DNA of 10,298 nt from an uncultured Collinsella sp. (GTDB taxonomy: Bacteria; Actinomycetota; Coriobacteriia; Coriobacteriales; Coriobacteriaceae), in NCBI GenBank assembly GCA_900754525.1, contig CAAEDE010000030.1, positions 1 to 10,298 of the forward strand. The letters run 5' to 3'. The translations under genes were made by a program, and so were the position numbers. Positions 6,201 through 10,298 of this stretch are shown here, piece by piece; position 1 is the first letter of the stretch, and each line of letters starts with the position of its first letter. The notes below the pieces were generated by a model. The model had not been told where the DNA came from. It did not search any database and saw only the letters and a list, made by a program, of their open reading frames with translations.

Positions 6201-8368
6201 CGGGCATGGTCTATGACAATCATGCCCTCACCTATACGGTGACGGTCACAGACGGCGGGAACGGAGCACTGAATGCGAAGGCGATCGTGACGAGCGCATC
6301 CGGCTCGGATACCTTCACCAACACCTACCAGCCGGCCGCGACCGGTCTGGCCCTCGGTGCGCAGAAGAGCTATGTGAAGAAGGACGACAACACGCCGATC
6401 GTCCCCAAGGACGGCGAGTTCACCTTCGATGTGTACGAGGGCAAAATGACTGCTGAGCAGCTTGCCGGGGCCAAGCCCGTCCGGACCGCGACCAACGGCG
6501 CGGACGGAAGTGTTAACTTCGACGCCTTCTCCTACGCGAAGCCGGGCACGTACGAGTACACTATCGTGGAGCGGAAGGGTGATCTGGCCTACGTGACCTA
6601 CGACGACGCGGTGCATCATGCCGTGGTGACGGTTGTGGACAATGCCGGCACGCTGCAGGCGAGCGTCGCCTACGACGGCGCGGACGCCACGAAGCCCACC
6701 TTCACCAACACCTACAAGGCGAAGGCGACGAACTCCGGCGCGATCGCCCTCACCAAGAGCGTTGACGTGCACGACGGCAGCTATCAGCTAAAGGCGGGAG
6801 ACTTCGCCTTCGAGCTGGTGGGGTCTGACGGTACGGTGCTCCAGACCCAGAAGAACGACGCCAAGGGCAAGGTTTACTTTAACGAGCTGACCTTCGACCA
6901 TGCGGGCACCTTTCCCTTCACGGTCCGTGAGGTGCAGCCGACGGACGGCGCGCCGGGCGTGCCGGGCGTGACCTACACCGGCAAGACGTACACCCTGACC
7001 TACGTGGTGAAGGACAACAACGACGGCAAGCTGGTGGTAGAGAGCTCTACGGTGAAACCGAGCGAGGGCACCGAGAACGGCGTCACCCCCAATACCATGA
7101 CGTTTGCGAACAGCTACCAGCCGGGTCAGACCTCCTACCAGATCTCTGGCACCAAGGTGCTTGAGAATGCCGACCCGGCCACCACGCGGACGCCCGCCGA
7201 TGGCGAGTTCACATTCGCGCTGATTGACGTGGCCACCGGGCAGGAGATCGACCGGACCACGAACGTGGGTAAAGCGTTTACCTTCAAGGCCATCTCGTAC
7301 ACCGCAACTGGTTCGCATGCGTACCAGGTGAAGGAGGTTGCGGGCCAAGATGGCACCATCACTTACAGCGATGCGGTGCTGGACGTAACGGTGAACGTGA
7401 CCGATGACGGCAGCGGCCAGCTGACCGCGACGGCGAACAAGACGGCTGCGGATCTGACCTTCACCAACACCTACACGCCGACGGCAACGACGGCGACGAT
7501 TACCGGAACGAAGGCTCTGACCGGCCGCGACCTGGCCGAGGGTGAGTTCTTCTTCGACCTGAAGGACGCCGACGGTAACGTGGTGCAGACGGTGCAGAAC
7601 GGCGCCGACGGCACGTTCGGCTTCGCGCCGCTGCAGCTGGACAAGGTGGGGACGTACGTCTACACCGTGTCCGAGCGGGCAGGGGCGACGGCGAACGGCG
7701 TCACCTACGACACGACGGTCTTTACCGCGACGGTGACGGTGACGGAGAATGCGGAGACGCACGCGCTGGAGGCGCAGGTTGCCTACAGCAAGGGCGGCAA
7801 GGCTGCGGATGCGGTGGCGTTCAGCAACAGTTACGCGCCGGCCGCGACTGAGGTGAAGCTGGGGGCCTCCAAGGTGCTGAGCGGCGAGGACCTGAAGGAA
7901 GGGCAGTTCTCCTTCCAGCTGAAGGATGCCGACGGCAAGGTGCTGCAGACCGCAAAGAACGCGGCGGACGGCACGGTGGGCTTCGAGGCGATCTCGTACG
8001 ACAAGCCCGGAACGTACGCCTACAGCATCTCCGAGGTGGACGACGGTCAGAAGAACGTGACGTACGACGCGGCCGAGCACCGGGTAACGGTGACGGTGAC
8101 GGACGACGGTGCGGGCCATCTGGTGGCGACGGTAACCTATGACGGCGCCGTGGCGCCGGTGTTCAAGAACACGTACACGCCGCCGACAACCCCGCCGACG
8201 GAGCCGCCCACCAATCCGCCGAGCAAGTCACCGGTGCCGAAGGAGGAGAAGCCGGGTCTGCCGTATACGGGCGATACCAGCTTGTCGCCGATGGCCCTGG
8301 GTGGCATCGCGGGCGGCGCGGTGGTGCTGATCGCCGCAGGCGTTATCCTGCGGCGCCGGAACCGGTAG
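140..8368 (+). CDS. Giant LPXTG-anchored fibro-slime/SpaA/FctA-repeat surface adhesin
   Basis: This encodes a secreted, cell-wall-anchored surface protein of 2742 residues, probably an adhesin or pilus-like fibre. Domains in order (numbering from the ATG at 140): signal peptide 1-37; fibro-slime head about 39-355; two SpaA/Cna-B-like domains (about 357-657 and 658-909), each with a long insertion; a pilin-like linker domain about 911-1056; thirteen FctA/Spy0128-like modules 1061-2680; a Pro/Thr-rich spacer; LPYTG at 2707-2711, a hydrophobic segment and an RRRNR tail. The frame is open further upstream to an ATG at 29, but the ATG at 140 places a basic n-region directly before the hydrophobic core and has a weak GGTGG Shine-Dalgarno-like site six bases ahead. 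The mature chain has only three cysteines that I can find. The ligand is unknown. I see no sortase gene nearby and no classical YPK-type pilin motif, so a monomeric wall-anchored fibre or a pilus-tip role is likelier than a polymerised shaft. The gene stops with TAG and has its own terminator. Confidence 0.93.
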   Translation: MSYGRRRGLRPVSPYAIVLALAVALTASFFLPSRAEAVISDHTVPTISPSGTTINLFDYWVNPDDHLSVSGNGGINANHRFQFNDGQGGESLNRWTGGEDPQSGIVNNTLFDGYPRLSDTWGGKSLRYLFDSSAQTGKTSHFGVTGLLQAQGGYYVYDSTHNYAAYNANKNAFDIYDTGGVGNSSHQGQFFPFDAADKVFNEENDRLVQNGITADNTASYNGGKPVNHHFGLSMSTRFVQPDGGKTNKDEDMTYEFAGDDDVWVFIDDVLVGDIGGIHDRASLNINFKTGDIKVNGKSDGTLLSKYQKVGKDGDTRWYGSTFADGTNHTLKFFYLERGALYSNMELKFNLVTVPESDIIKFDQDGKFVQGAEFKLYKTDKDFKTEGALLGSGTTDEAGCLTLTNDDGSGVINFDDLYNKDHSNKYYLLKETSVPKGYRSNLTTTDGSMHLEYEPTSDKSGAGGVIINRGGMDADSSVWQSGAFAGSKETITAPSTVYKANDELTKSNETVSPGSGILFAVVLKRDKSAGTSIKDPSNWYAVSGDPSTGAGYTLAKEPGMTGAIEAAKKDLHAFTLNTSGQYQVEIQNLPGDISKYYYLLSGDARKDAEYTVAIYHTTASSIGEATPKNTVHVYSDDIAGGTNFKRQFATRLLVTNIQNRLFVQKTDTEGKPVDGAKFGLYKSTQVTTDANGKAVLDGDQVPYDTLTTRSVANPVSLEGAGIFPNTSDGKKPLEKDTYYLKEVSAPEGFLLNDTLTKVIVDDYGVHADAGTADDGVSTFVGVGSLMKSLGQFGAEGDIDNTLTWIKGMRQTSNGVTDTDGNLSWRDVNPAGAGDTVRLKYGANGRVYQYGPTEGGEPYRLETKTGWIRMGITQDEQPKGTTSKGARADLDDMNLNALFTGATCVRVANKREASLEVTKKVVGPAGLTGKPDAGFTFKFTVPTTAGKTYKAAVFENAGTASEKQVGKMFDLENGREQTITAGQTIRVYGLAEHDTYTVQEVTDAGKMPAGYKLTGRKQGDKNLTDAGDSITGKIEEQKPNGTLAKANKLVFTNTYKAEASDELTPRVTKKISGTESTDKKFSFTLAATSETKAKIAAGDLKADGLKGGTSSESKTTRGEITSKDGQPLNFSGMIFNKAGDYTFTLTEAHGDDDDPNTAGTQNAGWTMDDSTYTVTVKVEDKNAKLTVTGVTVKKDGDAEAKPIKAEVKDGKVNLVTFTNSYAAKGSVTLAAKKRFTGGALAGNDFSFALYKGDKTEGTPIETGTNDKNGNITFQPINYTEAGDYEYTIKEVTGNDQTIVYDGQKVKVKVSVTDNKNGTLDATATYDGDEAVPTFTNAKPTADATIEAKKTLTGKDLTEGAFNFGLYQGDASTGNPVQLAQNDKDGKINFALTGLTIGEYDYILKEENVGADPTITYDTKAVKVHVSVKAEGGKAKATVTYDGKNDAPTFENTYQPAETSVALAAKKTYVKSDSTPAALKGGEFTFNLYKGDLTAEQLKGKQPIRTAENGEDGTVTFPAINYTKAGEYKYTIVEKKGDLSHVTFDDAVHHAAVKVVDKAGKLDAAVAYDGDKADAPTFTNIYTAKGSVELTATKVVAVAPGFTHDTKLKGGEYTFELKDADGKVLDTAKNEADGTVKFTRDFELADLGGAASKDFTYTIVEQKGAEAGMVYDSHPLTYKVTVADDGAGTLTATPQVTSGDNSQTFTNTYHPKGTSATLKAKKHFTGGELAGSDFTFQLLDKDGSVVQTVQNEKDGKVAFAAIDYATPGDHDYTIKEVKGADSTVVYDAKGVKVHVKVTDEKGELKATVTYDGEKAVPTFTNTKPTADVTVEATKVLAGKDLTADAFTFGLYDQDGNEDARGTNDKNGKVKLTVKGLNLGEYDYTLKEEKASQSVDGVAYDAKEVKVHVKVEQNQDDNNKTKVTVTYDGTATAPTFNNTYTAKGSVELTATKTIKVADGFDHTTKPADGEFTFDLKDAAGNVIATAKNDANGKVCFTREFQLSDLDGAASKDFTYTIVEQPGAEPGMVYDNHALTYTVTVTDGGNGALNAKAIVTSASGSDTFTNTYQPAATGLALGAQKSYVKKDDNTPIVPKDGEFTFDVYEGKMTAEQLAGAKPVRTATNGADGSVNFDAFSYAKPGTYEYTIVERKGDLAYVTYDDAVHHAVVTVVDNAGTLQASVAYDGADATKPTFTNTYKAKATNSGAIALTKSVDVHDGSYQLKAGDFAFELVGSDGTVLQTQKNDAKGKVYFNELTFDHAGTFPFTVREVQPTDGAPGVPGVTYTGKTYTLTYVVKDNNDGKLVVESSTVKPSEGTENGVTPNTMTFANSYQPGQTSYQISGTKVLENADPATTRTPADGEFTFALIDVATGQEIDRTTNVGKAFTFKAISYTATGSHAYQVKEVAGQDGTITYSDAVLDVTVNVTDDGSGQLTATANKTAADLTFTNTYTPTATTATITGTKALTGRDLAEGEFFFDLKDADGNVVQTVQNGADGTFGFAPLQLDKVGTYVYTVSERAGATANGVTYDTTVFTATVTVTENAETHALEAQVAYSKGGKAADAVAFSNSYAPAATEVKLGASKVLSGEDLKEGQFSFQLKDADGKVLQTAKNAADGTVGFEAISYDKPGTYAYSISEVDDGQKNVTYDAAEHRVTVTVTDDGAGHLVATVTYDGAVAPVFKNTYTPPTTPPTEPPTNPPSKSPVPKEEKPGLPYTGDTSLSPMALGGIAGGAVVLIAAGVILRRRNR
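254..1207 (+). other. Fibro-slime head domain of the adhesin
   Basis: Residues about 39-356 match the fibro-slime domain family seen in large bacterial surface proteins. The diagnostic core is GDDDVWVFIDD (258-268), followed by GGIHDR (275-280), and the domain ends with YSNMELKFNLV (341-351). The acidic GDDD-to-IDD cluster resembles the PA14-like fold's calcium and carbohydrate site, so carbohydrate or matrix binding is a reasonable inference. The N-terminal 200 residues, rich in Asn, Gly and Asp, belong to the same head but I cannot assign a sub-function. Confidence 0.75.
1208..2110 (+). other. SpaA/Cna-B-like domain 1 with long insertion
   Basis: The domain opens with the strand IIKFD (candidate isopeptide lysine K360), continues with GAEFKLYKT, and has the KETSVPKGY motif carrying the candidate catalytic E430. 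The closing strand VTNIQNR, with candidate N655, comes about 225 residues after the glutamate, far later than in a compact Cna-B domain. The segment between (roughly 450-640, including Trp- and Tyr-rich stretches such as NWYAVSGD and KYYYLLSGD) is not recognised. It may be an inserted domain. The triad assignment comes from motif comparison by eye. Confidence 0.65.
2111..2866 (+). other. SpaA/Cna-B-like domain 2 with insertion
   Basis: The domain starts immediately after domain 1 with LFVQKTD (candidate lysine K664), then GAKFGLYKS, and LKEVSAPEGF with candidate catalytic E741. The closing strand VRVANKR (candidate N907) again lies far downstream, leaving about 166 residues between glutamate and asparagine. 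The intervening segment (about 755-895) is unrecognised; it contains LTWIKGM and TGWIRMG. One of the few cysteines of the protein lies just before the closing strand. Confidence 0.6.
2867..3307 (+). other. Pilin-like linker domain before the stalk
   Basis: Residues about 910-1056 begin with LEVTKKVVG and run through FTFKFTV and YTVQEV to VFTNTYKAE. The plan is that of a pilin-type beta-sandwich, with a candidate isopeptide triad K918, E998 and N1051. It resembles the small domains often found between the head and repeats of such adhesins; I am not certain of the exact family. Confidence 0.6.
3806..5266 (+). repeat. Stalk block 1, modules R1-R4 (order A-B-C-D)
   Basis: The four modules are recognisable by their openings: A (R1) with FTGG-LAG, B (R2) with AD-T-EA-K and GKDLT, C (R3) with YVK and VHHA, and D (R4) with GSVELTATK and DFTYTIVEQ. 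Each has a closer relative in the following block (5267-6730) than in the rest of the stalk. The shared stretches are strong enough to be seen at nucleotide level (see block 2). Confidence 0.75.
5267..6730 (+). repeat. Stalk block 2, modules R5-R8 (order A-B-D-C)
   Basis: R5 pairs with R1, R6 with R2, R7 with R4, and R8 with R3, so the last two modules are swapped relative to block 1. Exact nucleotide matches include 4873-4912 with 5944-5983 (40 bases) and 5074-5116 with 6145-6187 (43 bases), both at an offset of 1071 bases, and 4124-4141 with 5576-5593 (18 bases, offset 1452). All offsets are multiples of three, so the frame is kept. Duplication followed by rearrangement or gene conversion is the simplest explanation. 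Confidence 0.75.
8180..8365 (+). other. Wall-spanning spacer and LPYTG sorting signal
   Basis: After the last module comes a Pro/Thr-rich spacer (PPTTPPTEPPTNPP) suited to crossing peptidoglycan. It is followed by LPYTG at 8258-8272 (residues 2707-2711), a Gly/Ala/Val-rich hydrophobic segment (about 2716-2736) and a basic tail RRRNR. This is a complete cell-wall sorting signal: sortase cuts between Thr and Gly and links the Thr to the wall. No sortase gene is in the window. Confidence 0.93.
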
Positions 8369-8411
8369 CTACGGCGGCCGAGAAGGGCTTTGATTGAGGG
8401 CGGGTGGTCGC

Positions 8412-8435
8412 AGGGCGCGGCCGCTCGCCCTTTTT
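8412..8435 (+). terminator. Rho-independent terminator of the adhesin gene
   Basis: A stem of six pairs, AGGGCG (8412-8417) with CGCCCT (8426-8431), closes an 8-base GC-rich loop and leads into a run of five T (8431-8435). It starts 44 bases after the adhesin stop codon, indicating that the adhesin is the last gene of its transcript. Confidence 0.75.
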
Positions 8436-8449
8436 GGTGAAAGGCTATG

Positions 8450-8778
8450 TTAACCCGCCGTTTGCACGTCCGGCTCCAGATGGAACTCGTACTCCGGCTC
8501 CATCATCTTCTTCCGGATCTTTTCGTAGCGCCCGTCGTCGAGCTGCTCGCGCATGAGCGACGTCCTGTCCCCGACGCGTGCGGCCTCGCGCAGCCATCTG
8601 AACCACATCAGGCAGCTGTGGAGCCTGCGGGTCGATACGCCCTTGAACCTCTCGAGGAAGTGGCCGAGCGAACCCTGCGCTTCAGCATCCTCTGGACCGT
8701 GTCCCGCTCGTACCCGGTGAGCCTGCCGTGGGTCCTCGGGACCGCCCTCGCGGCGCCCTTCCCGCCCTTTCCGGACAT
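8450..8778 (-). pseudogene. Internally deleted, frameshifted transposase remnant
   Basis: A good start survives on the minus strand: ATG at 8778-8776 preceded by GGAGGA (8788-8783, four-base gap). It opens a frame with MSGKGGKGAARAV and then GRLTGYERDTVQRMLKR, which resembles the N-terminal helix-turn-helix lead-in of IS30-type transposases, but this frame is coding-like only to about 8677. From about 8665 down to the stop at 8450 a different frame carries FLERFKGVSTRRLHSCLMWF and then a Glu/Arg-rich tail. That piece resembles the C-terminus of IS1595/ISXO2-type transposases, where an F-x-GVST-x-x-L segment is typical. The catalytic core is absent. An uninterrupted minus-strand frame from 8893 to 8450 exists, but its first part is out of phase with the coding-like N-terminus. 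The remnant could be one internally deleted element or the join of two; family assignment is from memory. Confidence 0.6.
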
Positions 8779-9116
8779 GGCGTCCTCCGATCTCCCGGGG
8801 CCGGCCGATCCGGCCCTCAGGGTATCGGATTCCCAAATTTATCCGTATATGTGCGGATGAATGCGGGAGGCGTTCGGATGAAGTTGTATTCAAGGAAAGA
8901 GACTGACCCTTTGTCGCATTCCGTGCGGGTTATATGCAGGTATGCCTGCGCACGCTATCATGTATGGGTTAGACCGCAACTATGTACCTCATACGCGAAG
9001 GGATGCGCATGTATCTGAAGATCGACATGTTCTAGCTGGGCTTACCCCCGCAGTGGCGCCGCGCGCCCCATCAACTCTGCCGATTTTCGCCTTCACGCAC
9101 ATAAAGGAGTCCCGCC
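8779..9116. other. Gene-free stretch between transposase remnant and prfA
   Basis: I see no convincing gene here. On the minus strand it holds the remnant's ribosome binding site (8783-8788). An 18-bp imperfect palindrome (ATCCG at 8841-8845, CGGAT at 8854-8858), a direct repeat CGGATGAA (8854-8861 and 8875-8882), and a small hairpin GCAGG-TATG-CCTGC (8936-8949) are visible. The prfA promoter must lie in or upstream of this stretch; TATCAT at 8956-8961 could be a -10 box but lacks a clear -35. The prfA Shine-Dalgarno AAGGAG sits at 9104-9109. Confidence 0.5.
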
Positions 9117-10184
9117 ATGCGCGACAAGCTCGAAAAGATCATTAAGGCCTACGAGGAGCTCGAGAAGAAGCTTTCCGACCCGGCCGTCGCCTCCGACATC
9201 AAGGAGTTCACGCGTCTCAACAAGGAGTACGCACACCAGTCCGACCTCATCGCTGCCTCGCGCGAGTACATCGGCGCGCTCGATGACATCGAGGCCGCCA
9301 AGGAGATGCTCCGCGACACCAGCGATGCGGACGAGAAGGAGATGCTCCAGATGGACATCTCCGAGAACGAGGAAAAGCTTCCCCAGCTCGAGGAAGACAT
9401 CAAGTACATGCTCATCCCGAGTGACCCCAACGACGACAAGAACACCATCGTCGAGATTCGCTCCGCCGCCGGTGGCGACGAGGCAGCCATCTTCGCCGGC
9501 GACTTGTACAAGATGTACCAGCGCTTCTGCGAATCGCGCGGCTGGAAGACCACCGTGCTCGATTCCAGCCCCAGCGAGGCCGGCGGCTTTAAGTCCATCG
9601 AGTTCAAGGTCGAGGGCGACCGCGTCTACTCCGTCATGAAGTTCGAGTCCGGCGTGCATCGCGTCCAGCGCGTTCCCAAGACCGAGTCCCAGGGCCGCAT
9701 TCAGACCTCCACGGCTACCGTCGCCGTACTTCCCGAGGCCGAGGAAATTGACGTCCAGATCAACCAGTCCGACCTGCGCATCGACACCTACTGCGCCTCC
9801 GGCCCTGGCGGTCAGTGCGTTAACACTACCTACTCCGCCGTGCGCATCACCCACTTGCCCACCAACACCGTGGTGCAGTCGCAGGAGCAGCGCTCCCAGA
9901 TTCAGAACCGCGAGGTCTGCATGCAGATGCTGCGTGCTCGTCTGTACGAGATGGAGCTCGAGAAGCAGCAGACAGAGCTTGGTGCCGAGCGCCAGAGCCA
10001 GATCGGCCACGGCAACCGTTCCGAGAAGATCCGTACCTACAACCAGCCCCAGGACCGCGTGACCGATCACCGCATCGGTTTCAACTCCACCTACAACGGC
10101 GTCCTTCTGGGCGATCAGCTCGGCACCGTCATCGAGGCGCTCGCCGCCGCCGAGCGAGCCGAGAAGCTGGCACAGGCAGTCTAA
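9117..10184 (+). CDS. prfA: Peptide chain release factor 1 (RF1)
   Basis: This cytoplasmic class I release factor recognises UAA and UAG in the ribosomal A site and triggers hydrolysis of the finished peptide from the P-site tRNA. At 355 residues it has the usual RF1 length. The N-terminal helical domain (about 1-95) is followed by the conserved EIRSAAGGDEA segment (about 113-123). The RF1-type codon-recognition tripeptide PKT lies at 187-189 within HRVQRVPKTESQGR; RF2 would have SPF. The catalytic GGQ is at 231-233, within ASGPGGQCVNTTY, and the GHGNRSEKIRTYN and DHRIG segments near the C-terminus are intact. The ATG at 9117 has AAGGAG seven bases upstream. In many bacteria prfA is followed by prmC, which methylates the GGQ glutamine, but here the stop is followed by hairpins and no prmC start is seen before the window ends. 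Stop codon is TAA. Confidence 0.98.
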   Translation: MRDKLEKIIKAYEELEKKLSDPAVASDIKEFTRLNKEYAHQSDLIAASREYIGALDDIEAAKEMLRDTSDADEKEMLQMDISENEEKLPQLEEDIKYMLIPSDPNDDKNTIVEIRSAAGGDEAAIFAGDLYKMYQRFCESRGWKTTVLDSSPSEAGGFKSIEFKVEGDRVYSVMKFESGVHRVQRVPKTESQGRIQTSTATVAVLPEAEEIDVQINQSDLRIDTYCASGPGGQCVNTTYSAVRITHLPTNTVVQSQEQRSQIQNREVCMQMLRARLYEMELEKQQTELGAERQSQIGHGNRSEKIRTYNQPQDRVTDHRIGFNSTYNGVLLGDQLGTVIEALAAAERAEKLAQAV

Positions 10185-10186
10185 GT

Positions 10187-10210
10187 TCCGCCGTTCTACC
10201 GAACGGCGGA
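10187..10210 (+). other. Stem-loop directly after the prfA stop
   Basis: A perfect 10-bp stem, TCCGCCGTTC (10187-10196) with GAACGGCGGA (10201-10210), encloses the tetraloop TACC. It begins two bases after the stop codon and has no T-run, so it is not a standard intrinsic terminator. It may protect the mRNA 3' end, act with the second hairpin downstream, or be a remnant of a longer terminator. Confidence 0.6.
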
Positions 10211-10260
10211 CCAGCCGACGCTGCGCGGGCCGCATTTGGACAATCTGACGTTCAACTTCA

Positions 10261-10294
10261 AGGGCGCGACCAGAAGGTCAGCGCCCTTTCGTTT
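10261..10294 (+). terminator. Probable rho-independent terminator after prfA
   Basis: AGGGCGC (10261-10267) pairs with GCGCCCT (10281-10287), and inside it GACC (10268-10271) pairs with GGTC (10276-10279) around an AGAA loop, with one bulged A at 10280. This gives an 11-bp stem followed by the T-rich tail TTCGTTT. The interrupted T-run lowers confidence. If it is real, prfA ends its transcript here and is not co-transcribed with a downstream gene. Confidence 0.6.
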
Positions 10295-10298
10295 CACG

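Larger units (their letters stand above)
3320..8179 (+). repeat. Stalk of 13 tandem FctA/Spy0128-like modules
   Basis: Thirteen divergent in-frame modules run from residue 1061 to 2680. Starts are at 3320 (R0, 162 aa), 3806 (R1), 4154 (R2), 4505 (R3), 4886 (R4), 5267 (R5), 5606 (R6), 5957 (R7), 6341 (R8), 6731 (R9), 7130 (R10), 7487 (R11) and 7847 (R12); R1-R12 are 111-133 aa long. Each module has an N-terminal strand ending in Lys (AAKK, TATK and similar), a central FTF/FSF strand, an asparagine/glycine turn like NDKNGK, a Y-[TSQ]-[IVL]-x-E motif, and a closing F-x-N-[TSAI]-[YK] motif. In Spy0128-type pilin domains, Lys and Asn at these places form an isopeptide bond assisted by Glu. The closing asparagines are N1217, 1334, 1449, 1577, 1704, 1818, 1934, 2061, 2190, 2324, 2443, 2563 and 2677. 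Confidence 0.87.

Noticed and set aside
2354..6772. A 1472-codon open frame on the strand opposite the adhesin, continued in the same frame at 6788-8119.
   Set aside because: Its translation is low-complexity (Val, Leu, Arg, Gly-rich) and mirrors the adhesin repeats. The strong G/C third-position bias of the adhesin removes stop codons from this antisense frame. No ribosome binding site or recognisable domain is seen.
8447..8860. A 137-codon plus-strand open frame after the adhesin terminator.
   Set aside because: It runs antisense to the transposase remnant, has no ribosome binding site and no recognisable protein features.
8936..8949. The hairpin GCAGG-TATG-CCTGC upstream of prfA, considered as a terminator or riboswitch element.
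   Set aside because: The stem is only five pairs with no T-run and no surrounding conserved structure that I recognise.
8982..9035. A 17-residue open frame (MYLIREGMRMYLKIDMF) upstream of prfA, considered as a leader peptide.
   Set aside because: There is no clear ribosome binding site, no run of regulatory codons and no attenuator hairpin between it and prfA, so it cannot be told from chance.
9093..10235. A 380-codon minus-strand open frame opposite prfA.
   Set aside because: It is a shadow of the strongly biased prfA reading frame. prfA is fully conserved end to end, and the antisense translation is Leu/Val/Gly/Asp-rich without a domain.

Overview
The window is high-GC DNA, most likely from a Gram-positive actinobacterium of the class Coriobacteriia; a Collinsella or Olsenella relative is my best guess. 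Three things point there: the release factor 1 variant around the GGQ motif (GGQCVNTTY), a very large LPXTG surface protein that combines a fibro-slime head with SpaA and FctA-like pilin domains, and the strong preference for G/C at third codon positions. The genus is an inference; the gene identities rest on the sequence.

Layout. Positions 1-139 hold an untranslated leader with a 22-bp inverted repeat (44-65). Positions 140-8368 are one enormous gene for a secreted, sortase-anchored adhesin of about 2742 residues: signal peptide, fibro-slime head, two SpaA/Cna-B-like domains with long insertions, a linker domain, 13 tandem FctA/Spy0128-like modules, a proline-rich wall-spanning segment and an LPYTG sorting signal. 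A rho-independent terminator follows at 8412-8435. Positions 8450-8778 (minus strand) are the decayed, internally deleted and frameshifted remains of a transposase. A stretch of about 340 bases without a gene leads to prfA (9117-10184), encoding peptide chain release factor 1. Two hairpins follow prfA, the second of which looks like a terminator, and the window then ends.

How the parts relate. The adhesin is an accessory surface gene with its own terminator. It is separated by insertion-sequence debris from the housekeeping gene prfA, and there is no sign the two are functionally linked. The most informative structure is inside the adhesin stalk. All 13 modules, and the domain before them, keep a Lys/Glu/Asn triad suited to an intramolecular isopeptide bond. 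Eight of the modules form two four-module blocks whose order is A-B-C-D followed by A-B-D-C, a record of block duplication with rearrangement. I see no sortase, CRISPR array, tRNA or rRNA in the window.
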